Shown in pieces: positions 52,942-63,237 of a stretch of 64,000 bases of DNA. Position numbers and translations under genes: made by a program. Source of the DNA: Cyanophora paradoxa (taxonomy: Eukaryota > Glaucocystophyceae > Cyanophorales > Cyanophoraceae); NCBI GenBank assembly GCA_004431415.1, contig QPMI01000522.1, positions 1-64,000 on the forward strand, written 5' to 3'. The first letter of the stretch is position 1; every line of letters starts with the position of its first letter. The notes below the pieces were generated by a model that searched no databases, was not told the origin of the DNA, and worked only from the letters and a program-made list of their open reading frames with translations.

Positions 52942-53972
52942 ATGGCGCAGATGGCGCCCGCGCACCTCCCTGTCGTAGCGACCGACGAAGAGGGCGAGCG
53001 CCGGGAACGCTTCCCGTTCTGCGTTATCTGGACCTCGATCCCGCTTATCTCGTGGCTCGTCCCCGTCATCGGCCACATCGGCATCTGCCGGAGCGACGGG
53101 GTTCGCCAACCTGCCGCGCCCGCCTGCCTCGTGGCCAACCTGCCGCGCCCGCCTCAGGTGTCGCACGACTTTGCAGGTCCCTACTTTATTAGCGTGGACC
53201 AGCTCGCCTTCGGCCACGCGATGAAGTGCGCGATGCGCCCTCGCATCGCGGCGTCGCCGCTCCCGCCGACGCTCCGGTGCGCAGGTACTGGCGGCTGGAC
53301 CTCTCGCTCGTGCGGTCGAGGCCGAACATGTCGGCGGAGCAGACGTTCGACGCGTGCATAGAGGAGGGCATGGCCTGCTACGAGAAGATGATGTGTACGC
53401 GCCGCCCACCTCCCTCCACCCACCGCTCCGCCCTCACGCTTATATCGCCGCAGACAACTTCTTCTGCAACAACGTGCGCCTGCGCCGGCGAGCTGCGCTC
53501 GGCCCCTGCGCCCCCGCCTGACCGCCGCCCGCCGGCAGTGCCACTCGTACGTGGCGCGGTGCCTCAATTTGATGGAGTACGGGGGCCGCAAAGACTGGAC
53601 CATGTTCAGAGTGTGGCTCCATCTTACTATGCACTCCCGCTTCGTTAGGTGCGGCCGCCGCCGTCCCCGCCCCGGCCCGGGCCCCGGCCCCGGCCCCCGG
53701 GCGCGCCTCATGTGCCGCCTCTGCCCAGCGGGCGGCGGTTCCTAGAGTCGTACGGGGTATTCCTGGTGCTAGTGACCCTGGCCGCCCTAATCGCCGTCCT
53801 AGTCAAGACGTTGTGAGGGGCCCGGCCCGCCCCCCGGTGCGACCGGGCGCCTTACGCCTCCCAACGGCCCGATCCCTGACCATCTTTTCGCCGCAGCGGG
53901 CGATTCTGGGAGGCCTACCGCGTCTTCGCCGCAGGCGTCGTCCTCTTCCTGGTCTGGAAGCTCTTCCTGTGA
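52942..53972 (+). CDS. TMEM222: TMEM222/RTE1-family membrane protein (DUF778)
   Basis: Exon 1 (ATG 52942) gives [20 protein letters not shown] and [10 protein letters not shown]. Exon 2 (after CCTCAG at 53,156) gives [23 protein letters not shown], and its split Lys codon joins exactly to YWRLDL after the AG at 53,284. Exon 3 gives [17 protein letters not shown] small exon gives NFFCNN, followed by [16 protein letters not shown] and [17 protein letters not shown], ending AG at 53,648. These are the hallmark blocks of TMEM222 (animals) and RTE1/RTH (plants, where RTE1 regulates an ethylene receptor at the ER/Golgi). Two possible last exons, 53,729-53,816 and 53,897-53,972, follow in the same phase. 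The CHS motif Cys residues are conserved. Confidence 0.88.
53729..53972 (+). other. Two alternative terminal exons of the TMEM222 gene
   Basis: Exon A (after CCCAG, 53729-53816) and exon B (after CGCAG, 53897-53972) both complete the split AGC codon left by the exon ending at 53,648. They encode [12 protein letters not shown] plus a hydrophobic helix ending VLVKTL, or [11 protein letters not shown] plus a helix ending VWKLFL. Each has its own TGA. They look like a duplicated exon giving two C-terminal membrane helices. Confidence 0.7.
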
Positions 53973-54082
53973 CCTGTACCTCACCACTCCTCCTCCGGAT
54001 CCGCACCTCCGATCCCCGCCCCTGCCCTCCCCCCTCCTTGCACAGTGCAATCTTTGAACCCGCCTCTGATCTGCGTGCCTGT

Positions 54083-56129
54083 CTACGGCTCCGGCTCCGG
54101 CGGGTCCTCGTCCGCTCCGACGTAGATGCGGGGTACGCGGGACGAAATCCCGGTGAGGACCTGCGCGGGTGGGCGGTCGGGAGGAGGCGAGGGGCGGGGG
54201 TACGCGCGCGCGGCCGGCCGGGCGGGGGTGCAGGGGGGCGCGCGGACCTCGTAGGGTATGGAGCCGAGCCACCCTGCGACGTCCTCGGCGCCGATGCGGC
54301 CGCTGCCGGCAGGGCCCGTCTGCTCCCCTATCACGACCACCTCGTCCCCGTTGTACGCCTGCGCCGAAAAAGCTGAGCGGCGGGAACGATAGGAGGGTGG
54401 GTAGGGGCGCGCGCCTCGCCCCAGCCGATGTTGACCATAGCCTGGTCCATGCAGACGCGCCCCACGACCTCGTAGCGCCCGCCCCGGATCAGCACTTGGC
54501 CCCTGTTCGAGAGGCCCCGCGGGAAGCCGTCCGCGTAGCCTATGGGGACCTGCGCGGAATCAGCGCGGGAAAAGGGGGGGGTACAGGGCGTGCCGTGACG
54601 ACCCGGATGCGGCTCGGTGCCCGCCACGTGTGCCCGTAGCTGACGGCCGCCCCTTCTTCGACCACCTTGGGTACGCCGCCCCTCAGCCGGGGAAGGGGGT
54701 ACAGAACGGAAGGGGATGGTGGTACCTTAAAGTACACGACCTTGGAGAGGAGGGAGAGGCAGGGGCGGAGCGGGAGGGGCCGGGAGCACTCCGAGGATGG
54801 GAGTACGCCATAGAGCGCGATGCCCGCACGGACCTGGGGAAAATCTTCAGAACGGGGGGTACTGGAGCAACGAGAAGGGGGGATACCATGTCAAAGTGGC
54901 AGTCGGGGAGCTGGAGGAGCCCCCCCGAGTTGGCGAGGTGCCGGATGGGGGGCGGCGGGGCCTGCCCAGCGATCAGAGAGGTGGCGCGGCGAGGATCACT
55001 TCAGAGCACGAGAACGACGGGGACCAGAAGGGGGAGGGGGGTACACGCACGCCGAGCTCGTCGTAGAGGGCGAGGGCCTCCCGGAAGCGCCCGAGCTGCT
55101 CGCGGGCCGAGGAGAGGTCCGCGGCGTCCGCCGCCGCGAAGTGGCTGTAGAAGCCCTCCACCTGTAGATAAAAATAGATTAGATAGGAGGGGGGCGGGGC
55201 TGGGGGCGGGGGCGGCCGGGCCTCGCAGTGGGTGGCGCGCTCGAGCGAGTGCTGGATGAAGGGCCGCGCCTTGTACCAGTGCACGCCCACGCGCTCCATC
55301 CCCGTGTCCACCTGCGCCCGCCCGTCGGATCGCGCGGGGGCGGCCGCGGCGCGGGGGGCCGGCCGGCCTACCTCCAAGTGGACGCGAGCTCGGACGCCGA
55401 GCGAGGCGGCGGCGGCGTCGATGAGCGAGAGCTTGTCGATGGAGTGCGCGGTGAGGGTCAGGCCGTGCTGCAGCGCCAGCTCCGCCTGCTCCCGCACGAT
55501 GCCGCCCAGAACCAGGATCGGCCGCTTGATGCCGGCCTGTCCGCGGCGGGCGTTTCATGATCAGCCGCGGCGCGCGGGCGGCGCGCGGAAGACGCGCGCG
55601 CCTTGCGGAGCTCCACGCCCTCGTCGACGATGGCGACGGCGAAGTAGGGCATGTCCGTGTGCTCCTCCAGGTACTTCGCGACGGGGACGAGCCCGTGTCC
55701 GTACGCGTTGGCCTTCACGACCGCCATGACCTTCGTGCTCCCGCCCACGTGCGCCTGGATCGCCTCGTAGTTGTCCCGCAGTGCGTCGAGGTCCACGACC
55801 GCGCGCGTTGGCCGCACGCCCCGCTCGTCCGCCTCCTTCAGGTCCAGCTCGCTCGCTCGGGACGTGCGCGCCCGAGGCGGCGGAGGCGGCTGCGGCTGCG
55901 ATCCCACATCTGCCGGCGCCGCGCTTGGCTCCGCCGAAGCTTCGAAGGCCACGGACGGCAGGCGCCGGTCAGCGGCCCTTCGAGGCCGATGCCGGAGCGG
56001 CGGGGCTGCAGGCGGGGTGCCGCATACGCGGCGCAGCAGAGGCACGCGATATGCACCAGCGGAACCGCCGATGCGGCTCGGCGGTGCGGGCCAGCCCAGA
56101 AAGGCCGAGGCCGCGCTCATGGAGCTCAC
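54083..56129 (-). CDS. alr: Alanine racemase, PLP-dependent, with N-terminal extension
   Basis: ATG 56129 opens an extension of about 115 residues ([19 protein letters not shown], then Arg/Pro-rich) of presequence type. The racemase starts at [17 protein letters not shown] with the PLP lysine in [10 protein letters not shown]. Later exons hold [53 protein letters not shown], then the C-terminal beta-domain: [10 protein letters not shown] (the second catalytic base, Tyr), [54 protein letters not shown] and [11 protein letters not shown]. Both catalytic bases are present, so the enzyme should interconvert L- and D-alanine. About eight introns, several with GTACCCC donors. Alanine racemases are typical of bacteria; algae use D-Ala for osmoregulation or, in some, plastid peptidoglycan. 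Its location (plastid, cytosol) is inferred only. Confidence 0.88.
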
Positions 56130-56276
56130 AGATGGCTGGATCGGCCCTGATCCACTCTGATCGATGTGCTCGGATGGTGCTAAGGATCCTCCTACTCATA
56201 TAACAACGATGCGCTTTGGCGCCGACGGAATCGCGCTGTACCCAAGATCAGCGATCGGTCCGGCTGAGCGTGCCCT
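56130..56276. promoter_or_regulatory. Divergent promoter, alanine racemase / membrane protein
   Basis: About 147 bp between opposite start codons. It has a relatively AT-rich centre (ATCCTCCTACTCATATAACAA near 56,185). Confidence 0.35.
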
Positions 56277-56843
56277 ATGAGGCCCTGCCCGCACGGGCAA
56301 GCGGCGTTGTTTGCCGCTGCGGCGCTGCCCGGCGCTCTGCTCCTGCTGCGGGCGTGGACCTACCCGCCGTCCCTCCCGTTTGCAGTGGCTTTCGTAGCCT
56401 TCCTCTCTATCTCCCTCGTGCTGAACGAATTGGCGATGGCGTCCTCGTACGACGGATCGCGTGCCCCGCTCTTGGATGCAGCGAGAGCTTCAGCGCCAGC
56501 TGCAGGCCCCCGGGGCCAGATCATGGCGTGTTTGGGGCGACTCTCTTCTCCAAGGCTCATGGCGGTCATCTTCACTTGGGGCGCGTTGTGCCTTGCGGCG
56601 TCGTTCGTTCCCGGTCTTGCAGCCGCCCCTCTCCCCGTCGTGCTCGGCGGCGCGGCGTCCCTTGCATACATCGCCGGCGGGGAGGGACTGGCGATATTTC
56701 GGCGGCTGCTGCGCTCGCCGCACGCGTACGCATCGCCGCTCCAACGGCGCGACCAGGGTCCGCCTCCCGCCCACCAGCTGCAGAGCGCGCTCGTTTTCAA
56801 GTTGCAATTTATACGCCCGCAGAGGAAGAGATCTCGCGCCTGA
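56277..56843 (+). CDS. Small multi-pass membrane protein, unknown
   Basis: A single-exon ORF of 188 codons (MRPCPHGQAALFAAAAL). Four hydrophobic segments are visible: residues about 9-27, 34-53, 94-113 and 117-136, the second containing FVAFLSISLVLNELAM. A polar C-terminal tail is rich in Arg and Gln. No signature of a transporter or enzyme is recognised. The ORF ends 20 bp before the chosen start of the F-box gene; an unusual alternative is that part of it is a 5' exon of that gene. Divergence from the racemase gene and consistent hydrophobic periodicity support it. Confidence 0.5.
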   Translation: MRPCPHGQAALFAAAALPGALLLLRAWTYPPSLPFAVAFVAFLSISLVLNELAMASSYDGSRAPLLDAARASAPAAGPRGQIMACLGRLSSPRLMAVIFTWGALCLAASFVPGLAAAPLPVVLGGAASLAYIAGGEGLAIFRRLLRSPHAYASPLQRRDQGPPPAHQLQSALVFKLQFIRPQRKRSRA

Positions 56844-56863
56844 GGGACGCGGAGGAGGGTCGG

Positions 56864-59160
56864 ATGCGCATGCCCCGCAGAGCGCCTGTATCCCGCGCAC
56901 CGCCGGCGCGCTCGCGGGCCGAGCAGCCCCGCCCGCAGCCGCCGCCGGCGCCGCCCCCCCGCCACGAGGCGCGATTAGATGCGGAGCCGGCGGGGGTTGC
57001 CGCCGGTATCGCCGGGCTGGACGACGCGCTGTTAGAGTCCGTTTTCGAGCGGCTCGCCCCGCGGGAACGGTGCTCGGCGGCCTGCGCCTGCCGAGAGTGG
57101 TCCAGGGTCCTCGCGCACCCCCGCTTCTGGACGTGCGCGTACCCTCCGGGCGCCGGGGTACGCGGATTCCGATCCCAAGCGCAGGTTCGAGGCCCCCGGC
57201 CTGCGGCTGAGCCCCGAGGAGCTCGTCCTGGGCGACCGCTTCGAGCCCCGCTCGTTCCCGTGCGCCCCGCCCTTTACCCTACGCCCTCGGGGTACCGAAC
57301 GAAATAACCCGTACCTTATCTTGTACCCCAGGGACCTCCTTCCCGTTCTGAGGCTGGGGAGGTACTCGAATCTCCGCTCCGTCCGCCTCGGCGCCTCGAG
57401 CCGCGCCTTCAACGCCCGTGTCCTATCTTCCGTGCGTCCCCCCCCTCCTCCATCCCCCCCCCATCTCCCTTCTCCTGCCCAGGCTGACCGCGCAGACAGG
57501 TCTGCTACGCGGCGCAGCGATACCCCACGCGCCCCGCCGTGCGCCCCGCGGCCGCGGAGGTCTCGCGGCCCCTTCGCCTTCTCTGATCGGGCGCCGGCGC
57601 AGCTGCGGGAGCTGCGGGCGCGGCTGCGCCCGCACGGGGCGCCCCTGGCGGAGGCTGTACCCCTCGCCGGCGGCCTCCGGGTACTGGCGCTGAAGGTCCC
57701 GGCCCGGGAGTGGCGGGACGGGGAGGCGGAGGCGGTGGAGGCTGGGGGCGGCAGCAGCAGCAGCGACTCGGAGCTCGCGTTAGAGACGTCCGACGAGTCC
57801 AGCGGCGGCGAGGGCGCCCCGCCGCCGCCCTCCGCCGGCGCCGTCGCCGGCCGCGCACCGCAACTCCCGGCCGCCCGCGGGTGCGAACGAACGAACGAGC
57901 GCGAGCGCAGCGCCCCTGCCCGATCCGACCCAGAGCCGAGCTCGCGTACCCCCGCAGGCTCGAGGCCCTCCTCCGGGCGGCCTCCGGGGGCGCCCTGGAG
58001 ACGCTGGACCTGAAGGGGTTCCACATCGCCCCCGCCGCCGTTGCCGACCTCGCGGGGTACGCGCGCGCACGCGCCGGCCTGCCCGCGTGGGAGGGGGACG
58101 GGAGGGGGGAGGGAGAGGGGGGGGGGTGGAACCGGGGGATGCGGGGGCAACCGTGACCTTTGCGGCAGGCTGCGCGCGCTGCGGCTGCGCTGCTGCGCCC
58201 TGCAGGAAGAGGCGCTGGCGGGCCTCGTGGCGCGGAGCCCGGGCCTCGAGCGGCTCGCCATCGACCGGCCCCGGGGCCGCCCGCCCCCCCGCCACGCCTG
58301 GGCCGCACGCCTCCCGTGCCCCGCCCCCTCACATCCCTCTGGATCGACCTGCCCCCCGCCCCGAGGACCAGGTGGCACTCTGCGCCGCCCTCGCCTCCCA
58401 CTGCCCCCGCCTCTCCTCCCTCCGGCTCTGCGTACCCCGGAATCGGCCCGCCTTCTGGGCGGCGCGCCTCCCGTCCTCCGGCCAGGGCCAGCCCCCGTAC
58501 CCCGGCCTCCCGCGGCGGCCCTCGCGGCCCTGGCGGGGGCGCCACACGCGCGCCTCGCGGCCCTGGCCCTCGACTGCGCCCCGGGCGCCGGCGAGGCCGC
58601 CCTGTCCGCCCTCCTCTCCTCGCCCCGCCCCGCCCTGCGGGCCCTCGCCCTCAGCTCGGACTCCCTTACCCCCGGCCTCCTCGCCCGCCTCCCGGCCCTG
58701 TACCCCTCCCTCACCGCCCTCGCCATCGAGGACGCCCCCAACGCGTACCCCCCGCTCCCTTGCCTGGCCGGCCTTGGCTCGCTGCGCCTGCTGTCGCTGG
58801 CGCGCTGCCCCGTGGGCCCCGCGCGGCCCCTGCCGGCCCTCCCCTCCCTCACCGAGGCCTCCTTCCTGCGCTGCTCGGGCGTGGGGCGCGCGGACGCCCC
58901 CGCCTTCGGGGCCGCCTGGCCCCGCCTCCGGACCCTCGCCCTCGACGATGTCCAGGTGCGCTCGAGCTCGCCGCCAGAGGTGTGCAGTGACCCTGAGCGC
59001 TCTCAACCCCTGTATCGATTTCCATTTCTGAAGCTGATCATGAATCCTCGGCCCCTCGCCGGCCGGGCCTCGTTCGCGCGCAGCCGCACGAGTACCTGGA
59101 GGCCCTCGCGAGTGGGGCCCGGCCGCTCCCCGTCTCCTCCCTCTTCCTCCACTGCAGGTG
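56864..59160 (+). CDS. F-box / leucine-rich-repeat protein 2 (3' end uncertain)
   Basis: From ATG 56864 a Pro/Arg-rich head leads to a clear F-box: GLDDALLESVFERLAPRERC, SAACACREWSRVL, HPRFWTCAYP. Introns with GTACGC/GTACCTT-type donors follow. LRR exons are spread to 59,160: YSNLRSVRLGASS (57,370), ALEAVPLAGGLRVL-like text (57,650), LEALLRAASGGALETLDLKG (57,960), LRALRLRCCALQEEAL (58,170), LSSLRLCVPRN (58,410), LAALALDCAPG (58,560), LRALALSSDSL (58,640), LTALAIEDAPN (58,720), LRLLSLARCP (58,785), LRTLALDDVQ (58,930) and PHEYLEALASGARPL (59,085). An SCF-type substrate adaptor is likely. An acidic Ser-rich insert lies near 57,750. After 59,160 a donor leads into a poly-G tract and the last exon was not found. 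Confidence 0.65.
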
Positions 59161-59215
59161 CGCTTAAAAGCTTGTGCACATCATGGCATCGCGCGCGCGG
59201 CGCCGTCGTGTGTGT

Positions 59216-59254
<39 letters not shown>

Positions 59255-59290
59255 CGGGGGGGGAGGGGGGGGCGGGGCGGGGGGGAGTCC
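59216..59290. repeat. Poly-G tract (39 G) and flanking G-rich run
   Basis: Bases 59216-59254 are an unbroken run of 39 G, followed by GCGGGG-type G runs to about 59,287. It lies in the probable last intron of the F-box gene. Length is likely unreliable in the assembly. Confidence 0.9.
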
Positions 59291-59639
59291 CTCCGGATCC
59301 CTGGCCGCGGCGCGCGCGCACGTGGACGGCGCCGGCGCGGCTAGCGCTAGCGCGCGCTATACATGAGCAACTTTATATTAAGAGCTCCGCCCGAGCTCGC
59401 GATCGAGTGGGCCCGGCGCCGGGTCATCTGATCATGAGTGCATGGCCCCGGCCCTGCGTGCGCAGTGTGCATCGGGCGATCAAGGAGGCGAGCTCAAGCG
59501 AGCCCGAAGAGGCCTTGGCCATGCATTTGGCCATGGGGTAGGGGCGATCGCGACTGGAACCCCCCTCGCCGCCACCTACCGTATACCCCTGTGTGATCAA
59601 CGGTCATCCGTACCCGCCGGTCTGTATTCGTACCCGGCC

Positions 59640-59870
59640 CGCCGATTGAATTTTTTAAATCAACGTTTTTCCTAGGCGAAACGACACACTTAAAATTGAC
59701 GTTACGTACGTAAAATGTCAATTAGATTAAGCCGGTTTAAATTACAGCATATATATAATCTACATGTACGTATATATACGTATATACTAGATAGCTACTA
59801 TATACGTATAGTTTATACGCGAATTAATATTCGGGGGTTCGAAAAGACATCAATTTTGGAAGCGGGGTAC
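59640..59870. other. AT-rich island in GC-rich DNA
   Basis: A 230-bp segment far richer in AT than its surroundings, with ACGTTACGTACGTAAAATGTC and repeated TATATACGTATATA strings. No ORF. It may be a remnant of foreign DNA, a matrix-attachment-like or replication element. Confidence 0.5.
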
Positions 59871-60378
59871 AATAAACCATGAACGCCCAATCGCCATTGG
59901 CTGTCTTGAACCGTCAGTTCTCGATTGCGAGGAGTTGACGTACGTTAGATCTCGACCAGCGACGACCACTGCCATTTAGGGTTATCTGGGGTACCGAATA
60001 CCATGTGGGACTGAAAGCTATAGGCTATAGTTTATTAGCTGCTGCTAAGCTGCAGCCTGCAGCGCTAGCAGTGTGCAGCTGCATGATCCTGCATCGTGAG
60101 CAGCGCCGCAGCGGCTCGTCGGACATCAGCAGCCCGCAGCAGGCTTTATCATAGTACCTTTGCGCATGCGCGTGCTGCAGCTGCGTGCAACCTCGCGAGC
60201 GCGCTCTTCCGAGGCTCCCTAGACAGCGCGCGGCCGGGCCGGGTGACAGTCCCTGCCGACCGCCGAAGGCAATCCCTGCCGAGCAGCGGTCGCTGGCTGA
60301 ACTGCAGCTGGCCGAACGAGTAGGATCAGTTTCCGTCGGGTTCTCCAGCTTCCAGCGCCAGCCCAGCCACCGCTGGGG
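59871..60378. other. Intergenic region upstream of the Atg22-like gene
   Basis: About 500 bp with no supported gene. Frequent GCTGCAGC, CTGCAGC and GCAGCTGC palindromes occur at 60,035-60,190. The Atg22-like promoter is presumably here. Confidence 0.35.
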
Positions 60379-63237
60379 ATGGCGAAGTCTGTAGAGGAGC
60401 CCGTTCTTGCCTCGGGCTCGACAGTGGTGGATATGGACACAGAAACAAGCGCGAATCCCTCTACAAGGAGCGCTTCAAAGAGGGCCACCAGCCGTGTGCA
60501 GCTCAACCTGGAGCGAGGAAACGAGGTTGCAACGCGGGGCGAGCTCATTGGGTTCGTCGCTTGAAGGGAATGGATGCTAGAAGCCGTGCCCTGCTTGTCT
60601 TAAAAGCGTTTCGTCCACCCAATTCAACCGGCCGCCTCGCGACGCACCTCGCGACGAGCCTGTTTAGATGTCCCGCCCTCATCAGGCATCTGATGTGCAC
60701 ATGCGCACCCGCATCCGTTGCTCGACCGGCGATGCCGCCCGACCCGCGTCTGGCTGCCGGATAGGCAAATGCGCTAACACCCCACCTGCAGTTGGGCGCT
60801 CTACGAGGGATCCTATCGGCCGTTCTACAACATGACGCATGCATTCGTTCCTGTTTTGTTGAGGAAGCTCGCGGCCGGGGTGGTGGACGAGAACGGGTTC
60901 GTCTACCTTGGGCGGATCCCACTCCGGCCCTCGGCTTGGTGCGTTCATCTATCTCGCATGCGAATGAGAGTCTGCAGCGCCTCCGTGCCCTCCGAACCCA
61001 GCAACAGGTCCACAACTGTCCAGACTGGCATCTCCATCATACAGGTGTTCCACCCTCGCGGCCCGCGGCAGCCCGCGGGCTCTGACATTGGGCCAGATCT
61101 TTTTGTTCCTTTTTATTTCTCCTCTGGCGGACTTTGACAAGTACCGGAAGAGGATATGGGTCGTCTGCACCGTGATGGGTGCCATCATGTGCATCGCGAT
61201 GGTCTCCCTCGCCGACTCGCACCTTTGGCTCGCGGGCGGCCTCATGTACATATTCGCGTGCTGTAATTGGGGCCTCGCGAACGTCATGTACGCGCCCGCG
61301 CCGAGTTCCTCCTCCCACTTCCTCCTCCCCCTCACGCCCCCGGGCGGCGGCAGGTACAACTCGTACCTGACGGTGCTCTCCTCGGTGCACCCGGGCGTGG
61401 CGACCGAGGCGGACCCGGAGCTGCGCAAGGCGAAGCTCGCCTTCGTGAACACGGCGATGTCGTCGCACGCCTTCGCCGCCGGCTTCGGCAACACCGTCTG
61501 GCTCCTCCTCATCGCCCTCGGCCTCCTCGCCCTCCACTCCGAGACCGACGTCACGGGGTACCGCGCCATCCAGGGCACCGTGGGCGTCTGGGTGCGCGTC
61601 TCCCCGACCCGCCCGCCCCGCCCCGCCCTGCCCGGCTTAGGCGGCCTCCCCCTCGCAGTGGCTTGTCGGAGCGATCCCGGCCTTCCTGCTCGTGAAGGCG
61701 CGGCCGGGGCCCCCGACGCCCAAAATCCACGGGCTCCTAACCGACATCTCCAAGCGCGGTCCGCGCGCCCCAGCCGGCGCCGGCGTCGGCGCTGCTGTAT
61801 CGTATCTGAGAGGGGGCGGGCGCAGCGCGGCGCGTCGCGTACCTCTCGCGCCGCATGCCGACCTTCTCCGTCGGAATGATCGTCGCCTTCCTCGCCGGCG
61901 CCGTGCGCCCGCCCCGCCCCGCCCCGCCCCGCCCCGCCCCGCCCCGCCCCGCCCCGCCCCGCCCCGCCCCACCCCGTTCCGACGCCGCCTCTCCGGTCCC
62001 CCGCAGGGCGCCGCCTCGATGACGCAGATTTCGAACCTCTTCGCGGACGAGGTCCTCAAGATGACCAGTGCGCCCGCCCGCCCCGAGGCCCCCCGTACCC
62101 CTCTCTCCCTTCCCTCACATGCACCCCCGCCAGACCTGGAGATCGGGCTGCTTGCGCTGGAGGCTGTGATCTGCCTCCTGTCGGGCGCCGCCGCCGTCGT
62201 CATCATGATCCGGTGCGGCACGGCGGGCCCGGGCCAGGGCGTAGGGCGGGGCCGGGCCTGTTCTGACCGCCGCGCGCCGCGGCCGCGTGCAGGGCCTTCA
62301 ACCTGTCCATCCGGGCGACGATGATTATCTCGCTCTTCTCGTTCGGCGTCTTCTGCGCGTACTTCGTCGTGGGCATGGCGCCCGACATCTCCTGGGGCGT
62401 CAAGTCGCGCATGGAGATGTACGTCCTCGTCGGCCTCGCCTCGCTCTCGGGCGGCGCCGTCCTCGCGCTCGGGCGCGGCATCCTCTCCTCCATGCTCCCC
62501 GCCTCTCTCGAGTGCGAGTTCTTCGGGTACATCGGCGTCATCTACAACCTGGCTGGCCTCATCCTCCCCGGCATCAACACGGCGATCATCAACGCGACGA
62601 ACAACCTCCGCCTCTGCTTCCTCGCCACCTCTGTCGCATTCACCTTCTCCGGCGTCGCCATGATGTTCGTCCACATCGAGGCCGGCGTGCAGGACGCCGC
62701 CGAGGCGCGTGCCCGCCCTTTCTAACTAAACTCAACTAAAGAACTAACTAACCAACTACCGGCTAACAGGTTACCAACGACCTCGCCGACCACGGCTCGC
62801 TGGAGGAGGTCATGGACGCCGTGCCGATGACCAAGTGGCTCCGCCGCCGCCGCTCGGTGCTGGTCCAGCCCCCCGGGCGCGCCGCCGCCGCCGGCGAGGA
62901 GGAGGTGCCCATCCTCGCCGAGACGCCCACCACCGAGAAGTCGGCGCGGCTCAAGCCGGCGGCCGAGCCCGTCGTCGTCTACTCAGAGGCGCCGACCCTG
63001 GCCATCGACTCGCGCTCCTCCTTCGCCGCCGCCGCCGGCGGGGGCGCCCGCCGCCTCTCGGGCGCCGTCGCCTCCTCCTCCGGGGCCAGCTCGGCCGGCG
63101 TCTCCTCGCCCATGCAGCCGGCCGCCCTCGAGGCGGCCGACCGGTCCTCCCCGCCCGGCGACGGGATCGTCGCGATGGGTCCCGACGCCGACGCCCCGGC
63201 GACCCTCCTCTCCGATCCGGAGGGCACCGCCGCGTAG
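60379..63237 (+). CDS. ATG22: Atg22-like MFS transporter
   Basis: Exon 1 (60379-60551) is a polar N-tail ending ELIG, and its split codon joins to WALYEGSYRPFYNM in exon 2 (from 60,792), the place of the GWxxYD motif of Atg22/UMF1 proteins. Next come IFLFLFISPLADFDKYRKR (typical loop 2-3), VCTVMGAIMCIAMVSL, GGLMYIFACCNWGLANVM, then YNSYLTVLSSVHP after a GTACGC donor. Later exons supply AAGFGNTVWLLLIALGLLAL, FSVGMIVAFLAGA, MISLFSFGVFCAYFV, LSGGAVLALGRGIL and EFFGYIGVIYNLAGLILPGI. About 12 helices are expected. The family exports amino acids from the vacuole/lysosome after autophagy. The last exon is a long Ala/Ser-rich soluble tail ending DPEGTAA (TAG 63,235-63,237). Exon limits in the middle are approximate. 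Confidence 0.8.
61909..61974. repeat. CCCCG pentanucleotide repeat, about 12 units
   Basis: Tandem GCCCC units run from about 61,909 to 61,970, inside an intron of the Atg22-like gene. The complementary strand could form a G-quadruplex. Confidence 0.9.
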
